Assembly: GCA_000499405.2 (NCBI GenBank)
Contig: HG738137.1
Location: 1,550,001 to 1,614,000 of the forward strand
Direction of reading: 5' to 3'
Length of the DNA: 64,000 nucleotides
From: Onchocerca volvulus
Lineage: Eukaryota > Nematoda > Chromadorea > Rhabditida > Onchocercidae
The notes under the pieces are model-generated. The model was not told the origin of the DNA. It worked only from the letters and a program-made list of their open reading frames with translations, and searched no databases. A program made the position numbers and the translations under genes. Below are positions 11,794 through 23,200 of the stretch, piece by piece; within the stretch, counting starts at the first letter, position 1; every line of letters begins with the position of its first letter.

Positions 11794-12490
11794 ATTACTA
11801 TTCCGTAGACTACGCGTACAGTTACGTCATAAAGAGAAGCCAATCCTAAATGACGTGTACCTAAGCGTACGCTAACATAATAGAGACGTGAAATAATCAT
11901 AATAACATAGTATGATGAGTAAAGCATTACTGTCCTGAAGATTTATGTATACAGTTGACGTTAAAGGAAGAAACCAATCCTAAGTAATGCGTATTTAGAT
12001 GTAAGCTAACACATTAGAGAGAGTTAAATAATCACAATCTATATAAATAAAATTATATCAATAAGAACGTTAAATGTTCGTTTTTACTTCTCACATAACT
12101 TTGCAAGTTCTTCACCGATTGCTTTGAAATTTTGCAACAGTGTTGCATTCGAATTAATGCGTGTTTTTATATAGATATATCTACCTTTTTCTTTCTGTTA
12201 CACCTGTGACAGGCAAAATTTAGCGAACGAATTGAATTTATTGACTACGTATACTTTTTGCATTATTCATTTCTACATAACGTTTCACGTTCTTCACCGA
12301 CTGATTTGAAATTTCGATGCAACGTTGCATTCGAATACTTAAGCGAAGCATGGCTGAATCCAGCTAATAACATATAATTTGTTAGGTGAACTATTACTGT
12401 TCAGTGATTTACATGTTCAGTTGACGTAATAAAGAAGTTAGACGCAAATAACGTGACGTGTATCTGTGCGCACGTGGACAGAACAGAGCA
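11794..12490. repeat. Three diverged ~131-bp tandem units, the array split by a Helitron
   Basis: Units begin with ATTACT at about 11794, 11925 and 12393. Shared blocks include the TACAGTT.ACGT core, GAAGCCAATCCTAA and GCTAACA..A.TAGAGA in units 1 and 2, and the TTCAGTTGACGTAATAAAGAAG form in unit 3. Units 1 and 2 are 131 bp apart; units 2 and 3 are 468 bp apart because the 330-bp element at 12038-12367 lies between them. No coding potential is seen. Confidence 0.8.
12038..12367 (+). mobile_element. Non-autonomous Helitron, 330 bp, with exact ends
   Basis: The element starts TCTATATAAATAAA and ends CCAGCTAA, flanked by A on the left and T on the right: the TC...CTRR structure and A^T insertion of Helitrons. 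Its boundaries are confirmed internally. The preceding repeat unit carries the uninterrupted sequence AATCATAATAACATA (about 11896-11910), and removing 12038-12367 leaves AATCACAATAACATA, with no target-site duplication. Inside, a block of about 100 bp (TTCACCGATTG, TTTGAAATTT, GTTGCATTCGAAT) occurs twice, near 12105 and near 12290. There is no coding capacity, so movement would need a helicase supplied elsewhere. I could not make out a convincing 3' hairpin. Confidence 0.85.
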
Positions 12491-14230
12491 GAAAGAGAGA
12501 GGAAGAGAAGGAAAGAAATAGAAAAAGTGAAAACTTCACGGAGAGGAATTCATAACTCGCGCTCGGTCAAACATCTTATAAAATGAATCAACATTGTTGC
12601 ACTGTTGCAGCAGTGTTTACAACTTCAAATATCGAATTTCAATTTTGATTTAATTTAATTTGATTTGACATAATTCGGTCTAATTTGATTTAATTTAATT
12701 TAATCGAATTTAATTTGATTTAATTTGATTTGATTAAATGAATCGAATTAAATTTAATTCGTTTTGATTGGATTGGTCAAATTAAATCAAATTTCATCTA
12801 ATTTTTTTTAAATTTATTACACAACTTTTACAATCTATTTTTCGAAATGGTACGACTACTCCACCGTCCTTCTTTATAAAAAAAAGCCCATTAAATTAAC
12901 ATTATTGAAATTTTTTCGAAATTTCGAAGGATTATTAATCATTTTTTCAAAATAATTCATTCTTAGCTATATAAGGAACATACTGCATTGCATATAATAT
13001 AAAATAGTAAGTTAAAAATTAAGTATAATATAATTATTTATAATATTACTTATATAAAACGTAAATACTAAATTAAGTCAAATTATTTATTTTTAATTAT
13101 CAATTTTTTTGCAGAGATTTTTCTTGTTGATAATAATTGTTGAAGTGAGGACGTAATTTCCTGGAAAGTTTTATCTTTTCAACAAGTTGATTAAGTTTTT
13201 CGACTCGAGTATAGTAAAGAATGGAGTCTGAAATAGAGAATATGCAACGTTAAAATCGAAATACTCGATGTATATCATTTATAAAGCAGATCCAATTTTC
13301 AGAAGGATATGCTAAAATAAAGAAATAATAATCTTGCGGCTGATCGATTACGACATTGTACTTAAAAACCGAAATAATTTTTAGAAATGGTTAAATTCAA
13401 ATTTACTATTTTATTTATTCAATCAATCCGTCACTGTTAGTCTCAGTTTGTTAGTTTAATTATTCGCAGTCAATCAAAAAGTCTGCAAAATTTGAATTAG
13501 TCAAATTATTTAATCAATTATCAACTACCAAATATAAACTATTTAATTTAAATTCATTAACATAATTAATTAGGTAGTTGATAAATTTGATCAACTTAAT
13601 CTGTCTCCTATCTATTTTCTTATTGATTTATGCGTAGGAGATATGAATGAAAACTATATCCAGGAATATTTATGATTGAAATGAATTGCAAATTTTTGGG
13701 AATTTAAATTAAAATGCGAAGTTTAATGACGTAGAATTCAGCAAATTTCTTAATTTATAATTTATGCAATATAAATTGATCTTATTTTTCTCATTTAAAA
13801 ACAGCTATTAGCTATGTTTGTTACTTCATTTTGATTTTTTCACTCGCATTGAAAGGTTTATTAACAATTTTCCTGTCTGAAATTATAGATTGGTGGAATA
13901 AGTTTGTTCGAGTTTTTTTTTTTTTTTTAAAAACTAAATAAAACATTTTAAAGATTATTTTAATCAATTAGAAACTAGAAATAATTAGAAATGAGTGATA
14001 AAAAAATGGCTGATAACAAGATGATTAGGCCATTCGGCATGATATCATTCTCCCCGTCTTTCGTTTAATTTTGCTGCTGTTTAATTTACAGTTGAATTTA
14101 TTTTCTAGTTTAATTAACTTTTCTTTTCTACTCTAATACCTCAAATCTTTTGGAAAAAATTATTTGTCATTATTTGATCAATTAATTTACACCGTATAAA
14201 TTAATAATATTTGTAAAAAAGTTCAAAAAT
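12491..14230. other. Intergenic, upstream of the flippase gene, with an AATTT-type repeat
   Basis: From about 12640 to 12800 the sequence is an irregular array of TTTAATTTGATT-like units. The rest to 14230 is AT-rich without supported exons on either strand. The flippase promoter presumably lies here but no specific site stands out. Confidence 0.55.
12640..12800. repeat. TTTAA/TTTGATT low-complexity array
   Basis: Repeated TTTAATTTAATT and TTTGATTTAATT words with occasional CG-containing variants (TCGAATTT). It is a simple-sequence array of AT-rich pentamer and hexamer words, not coding. Confidence 0.8.
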
Positions 14231-14239
14231 TGATGTCAG
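14231..14239 (+). promoter_or_regulatory. Probable spliced-leader acceptor of the flippase gene
   Basis: TGATGTCAG ends immediately before the ATG at 14240, leaving no 5' untranslated sequence between acceptor and start. This supports either trans-splicing or an upstream non-coding exon. No earlier coding exon was found. Confidence 0.5.
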
Positions 14240-17200
14240 ATGTGTTGGCGACGAAAGCGTCATCTTATGCCTTCACGTATAATTATTGGACAACCGGATT
14301 GGAAAACATCAAATTATGTTTCAACAACAAAATATAATATAATCACATTTTTGCCACTATTTTTATTTTATCAATTCAAAACATTCGGAAATATCTTCTT
14401 TCTTATGATATGTATCGTACAGGTCGATCAAATTAATTGTCATATTTACTTGACATTTTATTCTGTTATAATTTATATGCTTATTTCTAATTAATATTAT
14501 AATTGCTACTTCCAATTAAAACTAATTATCAACACTTCTAGTAGTAAAAGAACGAAAGAAAAAAAAAGAAGCTTTTCTTACTGTAGTAGTATTCATTTTT
14601 TCGAATCATTTAAAATTTGTTGATTGTTTAGCTATTTATTTATTTTTTTTCTTTTGTTTGTAAAAATTTTAATTTTTTTGATCAGTGATAAGTTAATAAT
14701 AAATGAATGACTTCGAATCAGTCAAATGAAAATTTCAATAAAAATTTTTACCTTTATTAAAAGAACAAAAAAAGAAAGTACTCTCTTATTGCAATAGTAT
14801 TTATTTATTTTTTCAAAATGATATTCTTGTTTATCAAACAATATGAAAAATGCTTTATCTGTTACTAGAAAAATTGTAAATATGAAATAAAATTTATTGA
14901 TGTAACAAAATTAGTTTAATTAGTTTAATAAATTAGTTCAATTATTTTAGTCGATTCCATTTCTACTGATTAATGCATGCAATTTCCTTATGTAGTCTTA
15001 TTTATTTATTTATCTTTTTCGAATAATTGGAATAATCTTAATTCTATTTTCCTATTTACATTTCTTTTCTTGTCCATTCTTTTTTTTTCTTGTTTTCGTT
15101 TTACTGATAATTTTAATTTTTTCATAATTTTAGTTTTTCCCAAGTTTAAATCCATATGGTACGAATACAACTTTTGCACCTCTTGTTGTTATTATTCTAG
15201 CAGCTGCAGCAAAGGAAATTTTCGAAGATTTTGTAAAATTTAGTTGCATTATATTTTTTTTAATGTTATTAAATGAAGAGAACATTACATCGATTATTAA
15301 CTTTTCTTATAATTCTATCATCATTTCAAACTATAATTAATTGAAATGAATTAACAATTATTTGGTTTATTTTTGTTTTCTTTTTCTTCCTTCTCCTTAT
15401 CACTTGCCGATCAATTAAAATTATCGCTATTATTGCGACTTACTGATAATTTTTGTTTACTATTTCCGAATAATATTTATTAAAAATTGATTCAAATTTT
15501 TTGAAAATTGAAGAGTCGTTTGGTAGCAGATCGTCAGGTAAATCAACGATCTGTGCTAATTTGTAAACAAGATGAAAAACGAAAAAGTTGGAAATGGAAA
15601 AGGATTCATTGGGCTCAAGTTTTATTTTTAATTATCCACCTTAAAAAGTTTTCAATTTTTTTAACCAAATTATCTCTTCATGTCAAATATTTGAAGTGTA
15701 TTTTTGAATTTTGCATAAAAATGAATTTCTTATTGCAAAAAAAAAGGAAGAAAAAAATTGGAAAAATCTAGAAGTTTTTCGACTCCAAGGAAAAAACGAG
15801 TGGAATATCTCCATAATTTTTATATTCTAGTATATATTATCTCTTATATATCGCACAAAATATATTAATTTATTTCGGATGTTCAAATTGTTGCCTGAAA
15901 TTTCAGTTAAAAGTTGGCCAAGTGGTGAAAATTATGAGAAACGAAGCTATTCCAGCGGATATTATATTACTTTCATCTAGTGAACCAGCTGGAATGGCAT
16001 ATATTGAAACAAGTAATTTGGATGGTGAAACAAACCTGAAAATTCGTCAAGCTTTGCCAACAACTGCTTGGATAATTAATGATCATACAATTATGGTAAG
16101 TTTTAGTCGAGTAATTTATATCATATCATTTCAGATTAATCTTTAATATACATATTGATTGAATTTTTCACAAATTAAAAAATCAAAGCAATAATTTGAT
16201 TTGCATTAGACGAAGTAATCAAATCAAGTTAAATAAACTAGAAATAGTTACAAAAGTCTTCGAGTAACCTATATTTTCATATTTTTGTTACATCTGTTAC
16301 TCTATTATCATTACATCTTAAATTTACATTTTTAAATTTAAAATAATTTCGGTATTTCAAATAAACTTTTAATTACTCTCAAATTATTTCGGATTTTTAT
16401 CTATAATATCTTAAGCATATCATTTTTTTTGGGTACTTAAATTTTTTAAATTGTAGAATTATCTTTAAAAAAATGTTTTCATTCAATTTGATTTTAATTT
16501 GATCCCAAAAGTTCAAATCTAATCTGCTAACAAAAAAAAAAAAAGGTCAAATTGATTTGCCCTTTTTCATTGCAGGCATTATGTTCAACCTCATCGATAA
16601 TAGAATGCGATCCGCCAAGTCCAGAATTGTACAAATTTCGTGGTGTTATTAAAATTAACAATTCGTTAAAAATTTTGAAGAAGAAAAGGGATAATCAAAA
16701 TCTTAAAACAGATTATTCTCTTGGTTTGTTGTTTTATTGCTAAGACGATAATTCATTTATTTAAATAAATAAATTTATAAATCTACTTATTTAAACAAAT
16801 TTATTGAAATAATATATAATTAATTAAAGGAACAGAAATTTAAAAAAGTCAAACCTTCATTTTTATTGACAAATGATTATAAATACGTTTTTTGTCATTT
16901 AATTGCAGAGTTAATTATGCAAATTTGCAATCAATATTTTGTGTCACTTTTTTTTTTGTGTTGTCGTGTTTATGGGTTTATTGAATTAGCGTTCATTAAG
17001 TAAAAAAATTTTTAATTGATGCAAATTTATTTAAAATATTTAGTTTGCTTGAAATATATAGAAAATAATGGGCCATATAACTAGAAATCAGAAAAATAAA
17101 AGTTTGAAAGTCTTTTCATATCATTTTTCCATCCATTTTTTCGAAATATCCAACTTTTTTGATTATATGTTGTACATCTTGGCTCTTGGCTAATACATAA

Positions 17201-20200
17201 AATCATTGCGATCTAGCTTAGCCAACTTATTTTACAAATTTCTTCTTTTTTTTTTTTCATAAATATTGAAATTTCCAGGAACAAATCAACTATTACCTCG
17301 AGGATGCAAACTGCAAAATACCGATTGGGTATATGGTGTTACGGTATATACCGGTCGATATACCAAGCTTGTATTGAATATAACCGGTGTCACTCGTACT
17401 AAACTGTAAGTTTATTTACTTTTAAATTACAGCTTAGAACCTTGAAACAAATATTTTCAATCATTTTCGATTTCCTTTTCATTCTATGTAATAATTTTAA
17501 ACTTTCAATCACTACTTCAATCATTTCAAAAACTTGCTGTTAAAAATTTTGCCGATTAATCAGCAAAACGAATAATTTAACCGGTAAAATTGTCGTTGAA
17601 AAAAATTCTTACTTTTCGTATGATCTAATGACATTGTTAATTCTATTGATTTATTGATTTAGTTGAAAGTTTTGTCCTTTTCTAAAAATTTTTTCCAAAA
17701 AAATTCCTTGATTTTTTATTTTTGGCCAACTTTTAATATATACATCTTACCATTGCATTTTATCATTCCAAATTTGATTAATATTTATCAAAATAAAAAT
17801 ATTTAGCCAATAGTTAATTTAAAATATTGCTAGAATTTTTGTTTAGTAAAAGTAAGTTAAAGGTAAGCAAAAATATTTAAACAAAGTTGTTCCAAAAGCC
17901 ATATTTACTGCCTTTTTATCACCAAGAATATTTTTGATAAATTTATTATAAATATTTATGATGAGAATTTTGTCACAAAAGTTGAAGGACTGAAGAAGTT
18001 CGCATTTGAATTCACAATTAAGACAAGTTCGTAATTGCTACTGCTATTAGTTGTTGCATATGATCAAATCAAAATTTTAATTTGTCAAATTTCACTCAAA
18101 ATTTTGAAGCTCATTAGTGGAACGAATTACCAATTCGATGATGATGATTCAATTTGGATTTTTAGTTTTTATGGCCTTATTTAATGCATGTATGGGTTGT
18201 AGTATTATGAGTAGGAAATATTACTATATGCCATATTTTCATGGTAATTTGTTTTTTTCTTAATTAGTAAAATTCATTTTTACGCATATTTGAAATTTGA
18301 ATTAAAATTTTAAATTTAAAACAAACAAAAAAAAATAAAAATGATGCTTGCAAAATTATTCGATTGCTTTTATAGATGAAATCACCCATTTGATATTTGC
18401 TTTATGTATTTAAGTAATATTTGTAATCTATTAAATGAATTTAAATTTAAATTCGATAGAAAAGCAGACGAACTATTTATCTGATGAAGAAATATTATAT
18501 ATTTTATTAATTTTAGGAAATTTTCATCGTTTTCATATTTTTCCAACACTTATTGGTTTAATAATATTTTATTCTGGCCTAATACCGATCAGTTTAAATA
18601 TTACGCTTGAAATGATCCAATTATTTCAGGCTTATTTCATTCAGCAAGTTAGTATTTCATATAAAAGTTTACCAATAAAATTAAAATAGGCAAGAATTAA
18701 AAAAAGGGTTTATTACTATCGTCTATTTTCAGGATTTAAATCTTTATGACGAGCATTCTGATACAAAAGCTGTAGTACGAAGTTCGAATTTGAATTCACA
18801 ATTAGGACAGGTTTGTTTCTGCAAATTAATTATCAATGCTATAGATCATTTGTTCTAGCATTTTGATAACATCTGATATCTTACTAATGTTCATATCAGT
18901 AAGACCTGACTTCCGGGATAAAATTCCCGGAACTATTTGAACTTTTCTATTTTTCTTTCATATTTATCAAATTGATCAGTCTTTATTTATCTTATTTCAA
19001 TATTACAGGTACGCTATATTATCAGTGATAAAACTGGTACATTAACTCAGAATAAAATGCGTTTTAAAATGTGTACCATTGGTGGTATCATGTATGGCTC
19101 CGTGATGACGGAGGAATTCAGCGATAAAAGAATTCTCAAGGATTTAACCAGGAATGCTGTGAGTAATTTTCAATGACCTCTTCGATGACCTTTGAAAATT
19201 GACTTTAATCTTTAAGATCAGAAGTGTCAATTATAATTCGATCTTTCCAACTACTGCTATCTAAATATTCATAAATGAATTCTAAGTTTTGCTGATTTGA
19301 TTTTTAATGTTAACTTATTTTTTATCTTTAGTATTGAAAAATTTGAAATATGTGATATCTTTTAAAAACATGCAATGTATATTAACTTTCAAGTTTTAGG
19401 GAAAAATTTGAACAAAAATTTTGGAAATTCAAATTATTCTGAAAATTTGGATCATTTTTTTTTTTTGAGGTTAATGCTAAAGTTATACGGGAATTTTTAA
19501 CATTATTAGCAATTTGTCATATGGTTGTTCCCGAGAAATACGTGAATTCGAAATCGAAAAGGGTGATTTATCATTCAGCATCACCAGGTATTATATTTTA
19601 ATATATTTTATTTGTTTTTTGATTTTACTAAAATTCGACCATTTCTCTTTGTTATTGCTAACAATTTTCTGTTTTCATCAGGAACAAATAATCTTGGCTT
19701 TATAAACTATATTATGTTTAAAATATGATATTCTTAAATTAAAGAAATTGAAAAATCGATTTTAAACGATCTCATCTTTTTTTGCAATGGAAACGTAAAT
19801 AAATGACAAAAATTTCGAAAGAAGAGATTAAAAATTTCTCGATAGTTTTGCAAAATAAACTTTCAGATGAAAAAGCATTAGTTAAAGCTGCGAAAAATCT
19901 CAACTTTATCTTTCATACACGAACTCCACAGTGTGTTTATATTGAAGCTGTAAATATTGGCTTATTTTTTTTGTTTCGAAATTTTAATTTATTTAATTTT
20001 TAAATTACAAATTAATTCTATAAATTGATTAGATAAAATTAAAAATTTTATAGATGGGTAAACAAGAGAAATATGTTATACTGCATGTATTAGAATTTAC
20101 AAGTAATCGAAAACGAATGGGTATTATTGTACGATGTCCGAATAAAAAATTAAAATTATACATCAAAGGCGCTGTAAGTTAAATTGAAAAATGAGCCTAG

Positions 20201-23200
20201 GCTTCTTTTAGTACTCATTTATTCTTATACATTTGCATTTTATTTCAGGATAGTGATTAAATTTCAGGATAGTGTTATTTTTCCGAGATTAACACCAAAT
20301 TCTAGTAATCTTCTAATTGATAAAACAACCGAACATCTGATGTATTTTGCTAACCACGGTTTGTTTTTTTTTTTTCCAAAAACTACTCATGATTCAAAAT
20401 TTCAAATCATTTTCATTTGAAAAATTTTTCAGAAAATTTTCTAGGAAAATTTTGTAATTAAAATTTACATTTTTATGCTTTGATTTAAACTTCAAATTTA
20501 AATTTTTTGAAAAATTGAAATTTTAGGTTTACGTACATTATGCATGGCAATGTGCGTACTTAACGATGATGAATATGAAAAATGGGAGCCTGGTTATCGT
20601 CGAGCAAGCATTTCCCTTAAAGATCGCGAAAAACTAATCGAAGAGGAAGCAGAAAAAATTGAAAAAGTAAAATATTCTAAACGCTGAAATAATTTTGAAT
20701 TGCGAATAATTTGATTTAATTAAGCGAATTTCTTAGAAAATTTGAATATTCTGAATCTGAATGCCAATGAAACGAAATATTTGCTGAAATCAACGCATAG
20801 TTTCTATTTTTATCTGAAATATTTCATGAATTGTAGAATCTCGAATTGCTCGGTGCATCGGCTATTGAGGACGAATTACAGAAGGTAAGCAGAAAAAAAC
20901 TTTGACATGAAATTTTATTTCGTTAATTGAGAGTAATAATTAAAATAAAAAAGATCGATAAATGAAAATTTATAAATTAAAATCAAGAAGTTTGTAAATA
21001 TAAAAAAAATTTATAAATTCATTAAATCTGAAAAATATTGAATACCATTAAAAAAAATTAGTTATTAATTGATTTTTCTTTTTTTAGTTTGTTGTGATAG
21101 TTTATTAAAATGAATATGAAAATATGCTAAAAATTTTTGAAATTAATTAGTAATTTTATTTTGCATACATTTCATACGTTTGGGGGAAAGAGTTGGTTTT
21201 AAAGGCATTAACTAAAAAAAGTAATTAGGAAAGATATTTAATGAAACATTATAAGCCTAAATTACTAATAATCTTGTGGAATATCGAGAATCGATTTCTT
21301 CCTTTACCAAAGAGTTCAAGGGTAAGAACGAAAATGAGTAGAATATCAAGAATCGATAATTTGCTCTTACTTGGTAAAAAAAAAAAAAAAAAAAAACCAA
21401 AATACAAAAATACAAATTCAAATATCAAGAATTAACAATTTCAATGATAATTCTGGATGTTACAGGGAGTAAAGACAACTATTCAACATATGATTGAAGG
21501 TGGTATTATAGTTTGGGTATTAACAGGTGATAAGTTGGAAACTGGACAAAGCATTGGCTATTCATGTGGTCTGCTCGATCCATGTACACCAGTTTTGGTA
21601 TGTTTTATTGATAAAACATTTTACTGATAAGAGAAATTTTGAAAATTTTCATTCAAGTGTAGTGATAAATTTGATATTTTGTTAAATAAATTGAATGAAA
21701 ACTTTTTCAACCATTATATTAGAAAAAATTTTTAACACAATTTTAGCTTTCTAATTGGAACAATACTTTTTGGCTGATGAAATTCATTATTGTGAAATGC
21801 TTGTCGAGAATGTAAATTCAAATCAAATTATTTTAGATACTTAATGAGAAAAATCCCGAAGCAACAGCTGAAAAAATTAACACTTATATTGATAGTTTTG
21901 AAGGCAAAGATTTTAAAATTTCATTAATTGTTAGTGGCGAGGTTTGTTACATTAAATTTTAACGATTAAGCCATTTGTAGTTTATGCCGGATGAATAAAA
22001 TGACGATTAGATGTGTGAAGAATGTCAAAATTTGAAATTTTAATCGCCAACAAAAAACTTGTAAATTGAAAATATCCCAATTTGAAACTCTGTGGAATTT
22101 TTTAAAATATATTTCACATTTTTGTGTTTTATTTTATCCAATTGAATCTGTTTAATTTTCCCATTTATGCCTAATCATATATAAATCAGTAGACTTATAG
22201 AGTCTTGGCCATGCTTTGAAGAAGCAGTATAATATGCAATTTCTGCATTTGGCCTCATTATCCTCTACCGTAATCTTTTGTCGATGTTCGCCGGTACAGA
22301 AAGCTGCTGTAGTAAATTTACTCAAAAAATGGTCTGATGGTACTGTATTAGCAGTTGGTGATGGTGCAAACGATGTAGCAATGATACAAGTAAAACTTAA
22401 AATTAATTAACGAAATATAAAAATAATTAAAAAAATTCTGAAAAATCAGTCAATTAAATTTAATGATTAATGTTTAGGAAATAAGATAAAGTTGAGATTA
22501 TCTAAAAGTTTGTAAAATTATCAGGCCTTATCTTTCTTACTTTCTTGTTACTTAGATTAGGTAATTTTATAGGCAGCTGATATTGGTGTTGGAATAAGTG
22601 GTGAAGAAGGTTTGCAAGCATCTCTTGCAGCTGATTATTCTATCGCCCAAGTTTATCATTTATTTCTTATCATGATTATTTTTCTCTACCATGATTAATC
22701 ATTCTAATCATTGTTATTGATTATCGTAGCATATAATAATATTTTAAAATATGCTAAAAAAAATTCCATGAATTAATTAATTCAAAAAAATTTTAATTTC
22801 ATCGTTTTTTTTTTTAAAAAAAAAAGGCGAAATTTAAGCTGATCTAAATATGTTCAGAAATTTTAAAAATATTTCAAATATTGAAAGGAAATTTTAGATT
22901 AAAATTGAAATGAATTTCTCATTTTAAATTATATTTGCATTTTCAGTTTCGATTTCTGGAACGTCTTATATTTATTCATGGTGCTATCAATTATCATCGT
23001 ATTACAAAAACTATTTTGTATTTCTTTTATAAAAATATTGTTCAAACTCTAACTGTGGTTGGCTTTTCAATTTATTTATGAGAAAAATTGCAATTTAACG
23101 ATTAAAATCAATTTATTCTTGTATAATAAGCAAATAAAGTTATTTTTAGAAATAATTAATCAATTAATTTTATAAATTTACAGTTCTTTTATGAATTCCA

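Noticed and set aside
18435..18516. Coding extension upstream of flippase exon 8
   Set aside because: The frame is open but does not fit the P4-ATPase alignment; the TTTTAG acceptor at 18516 gives correct phase.
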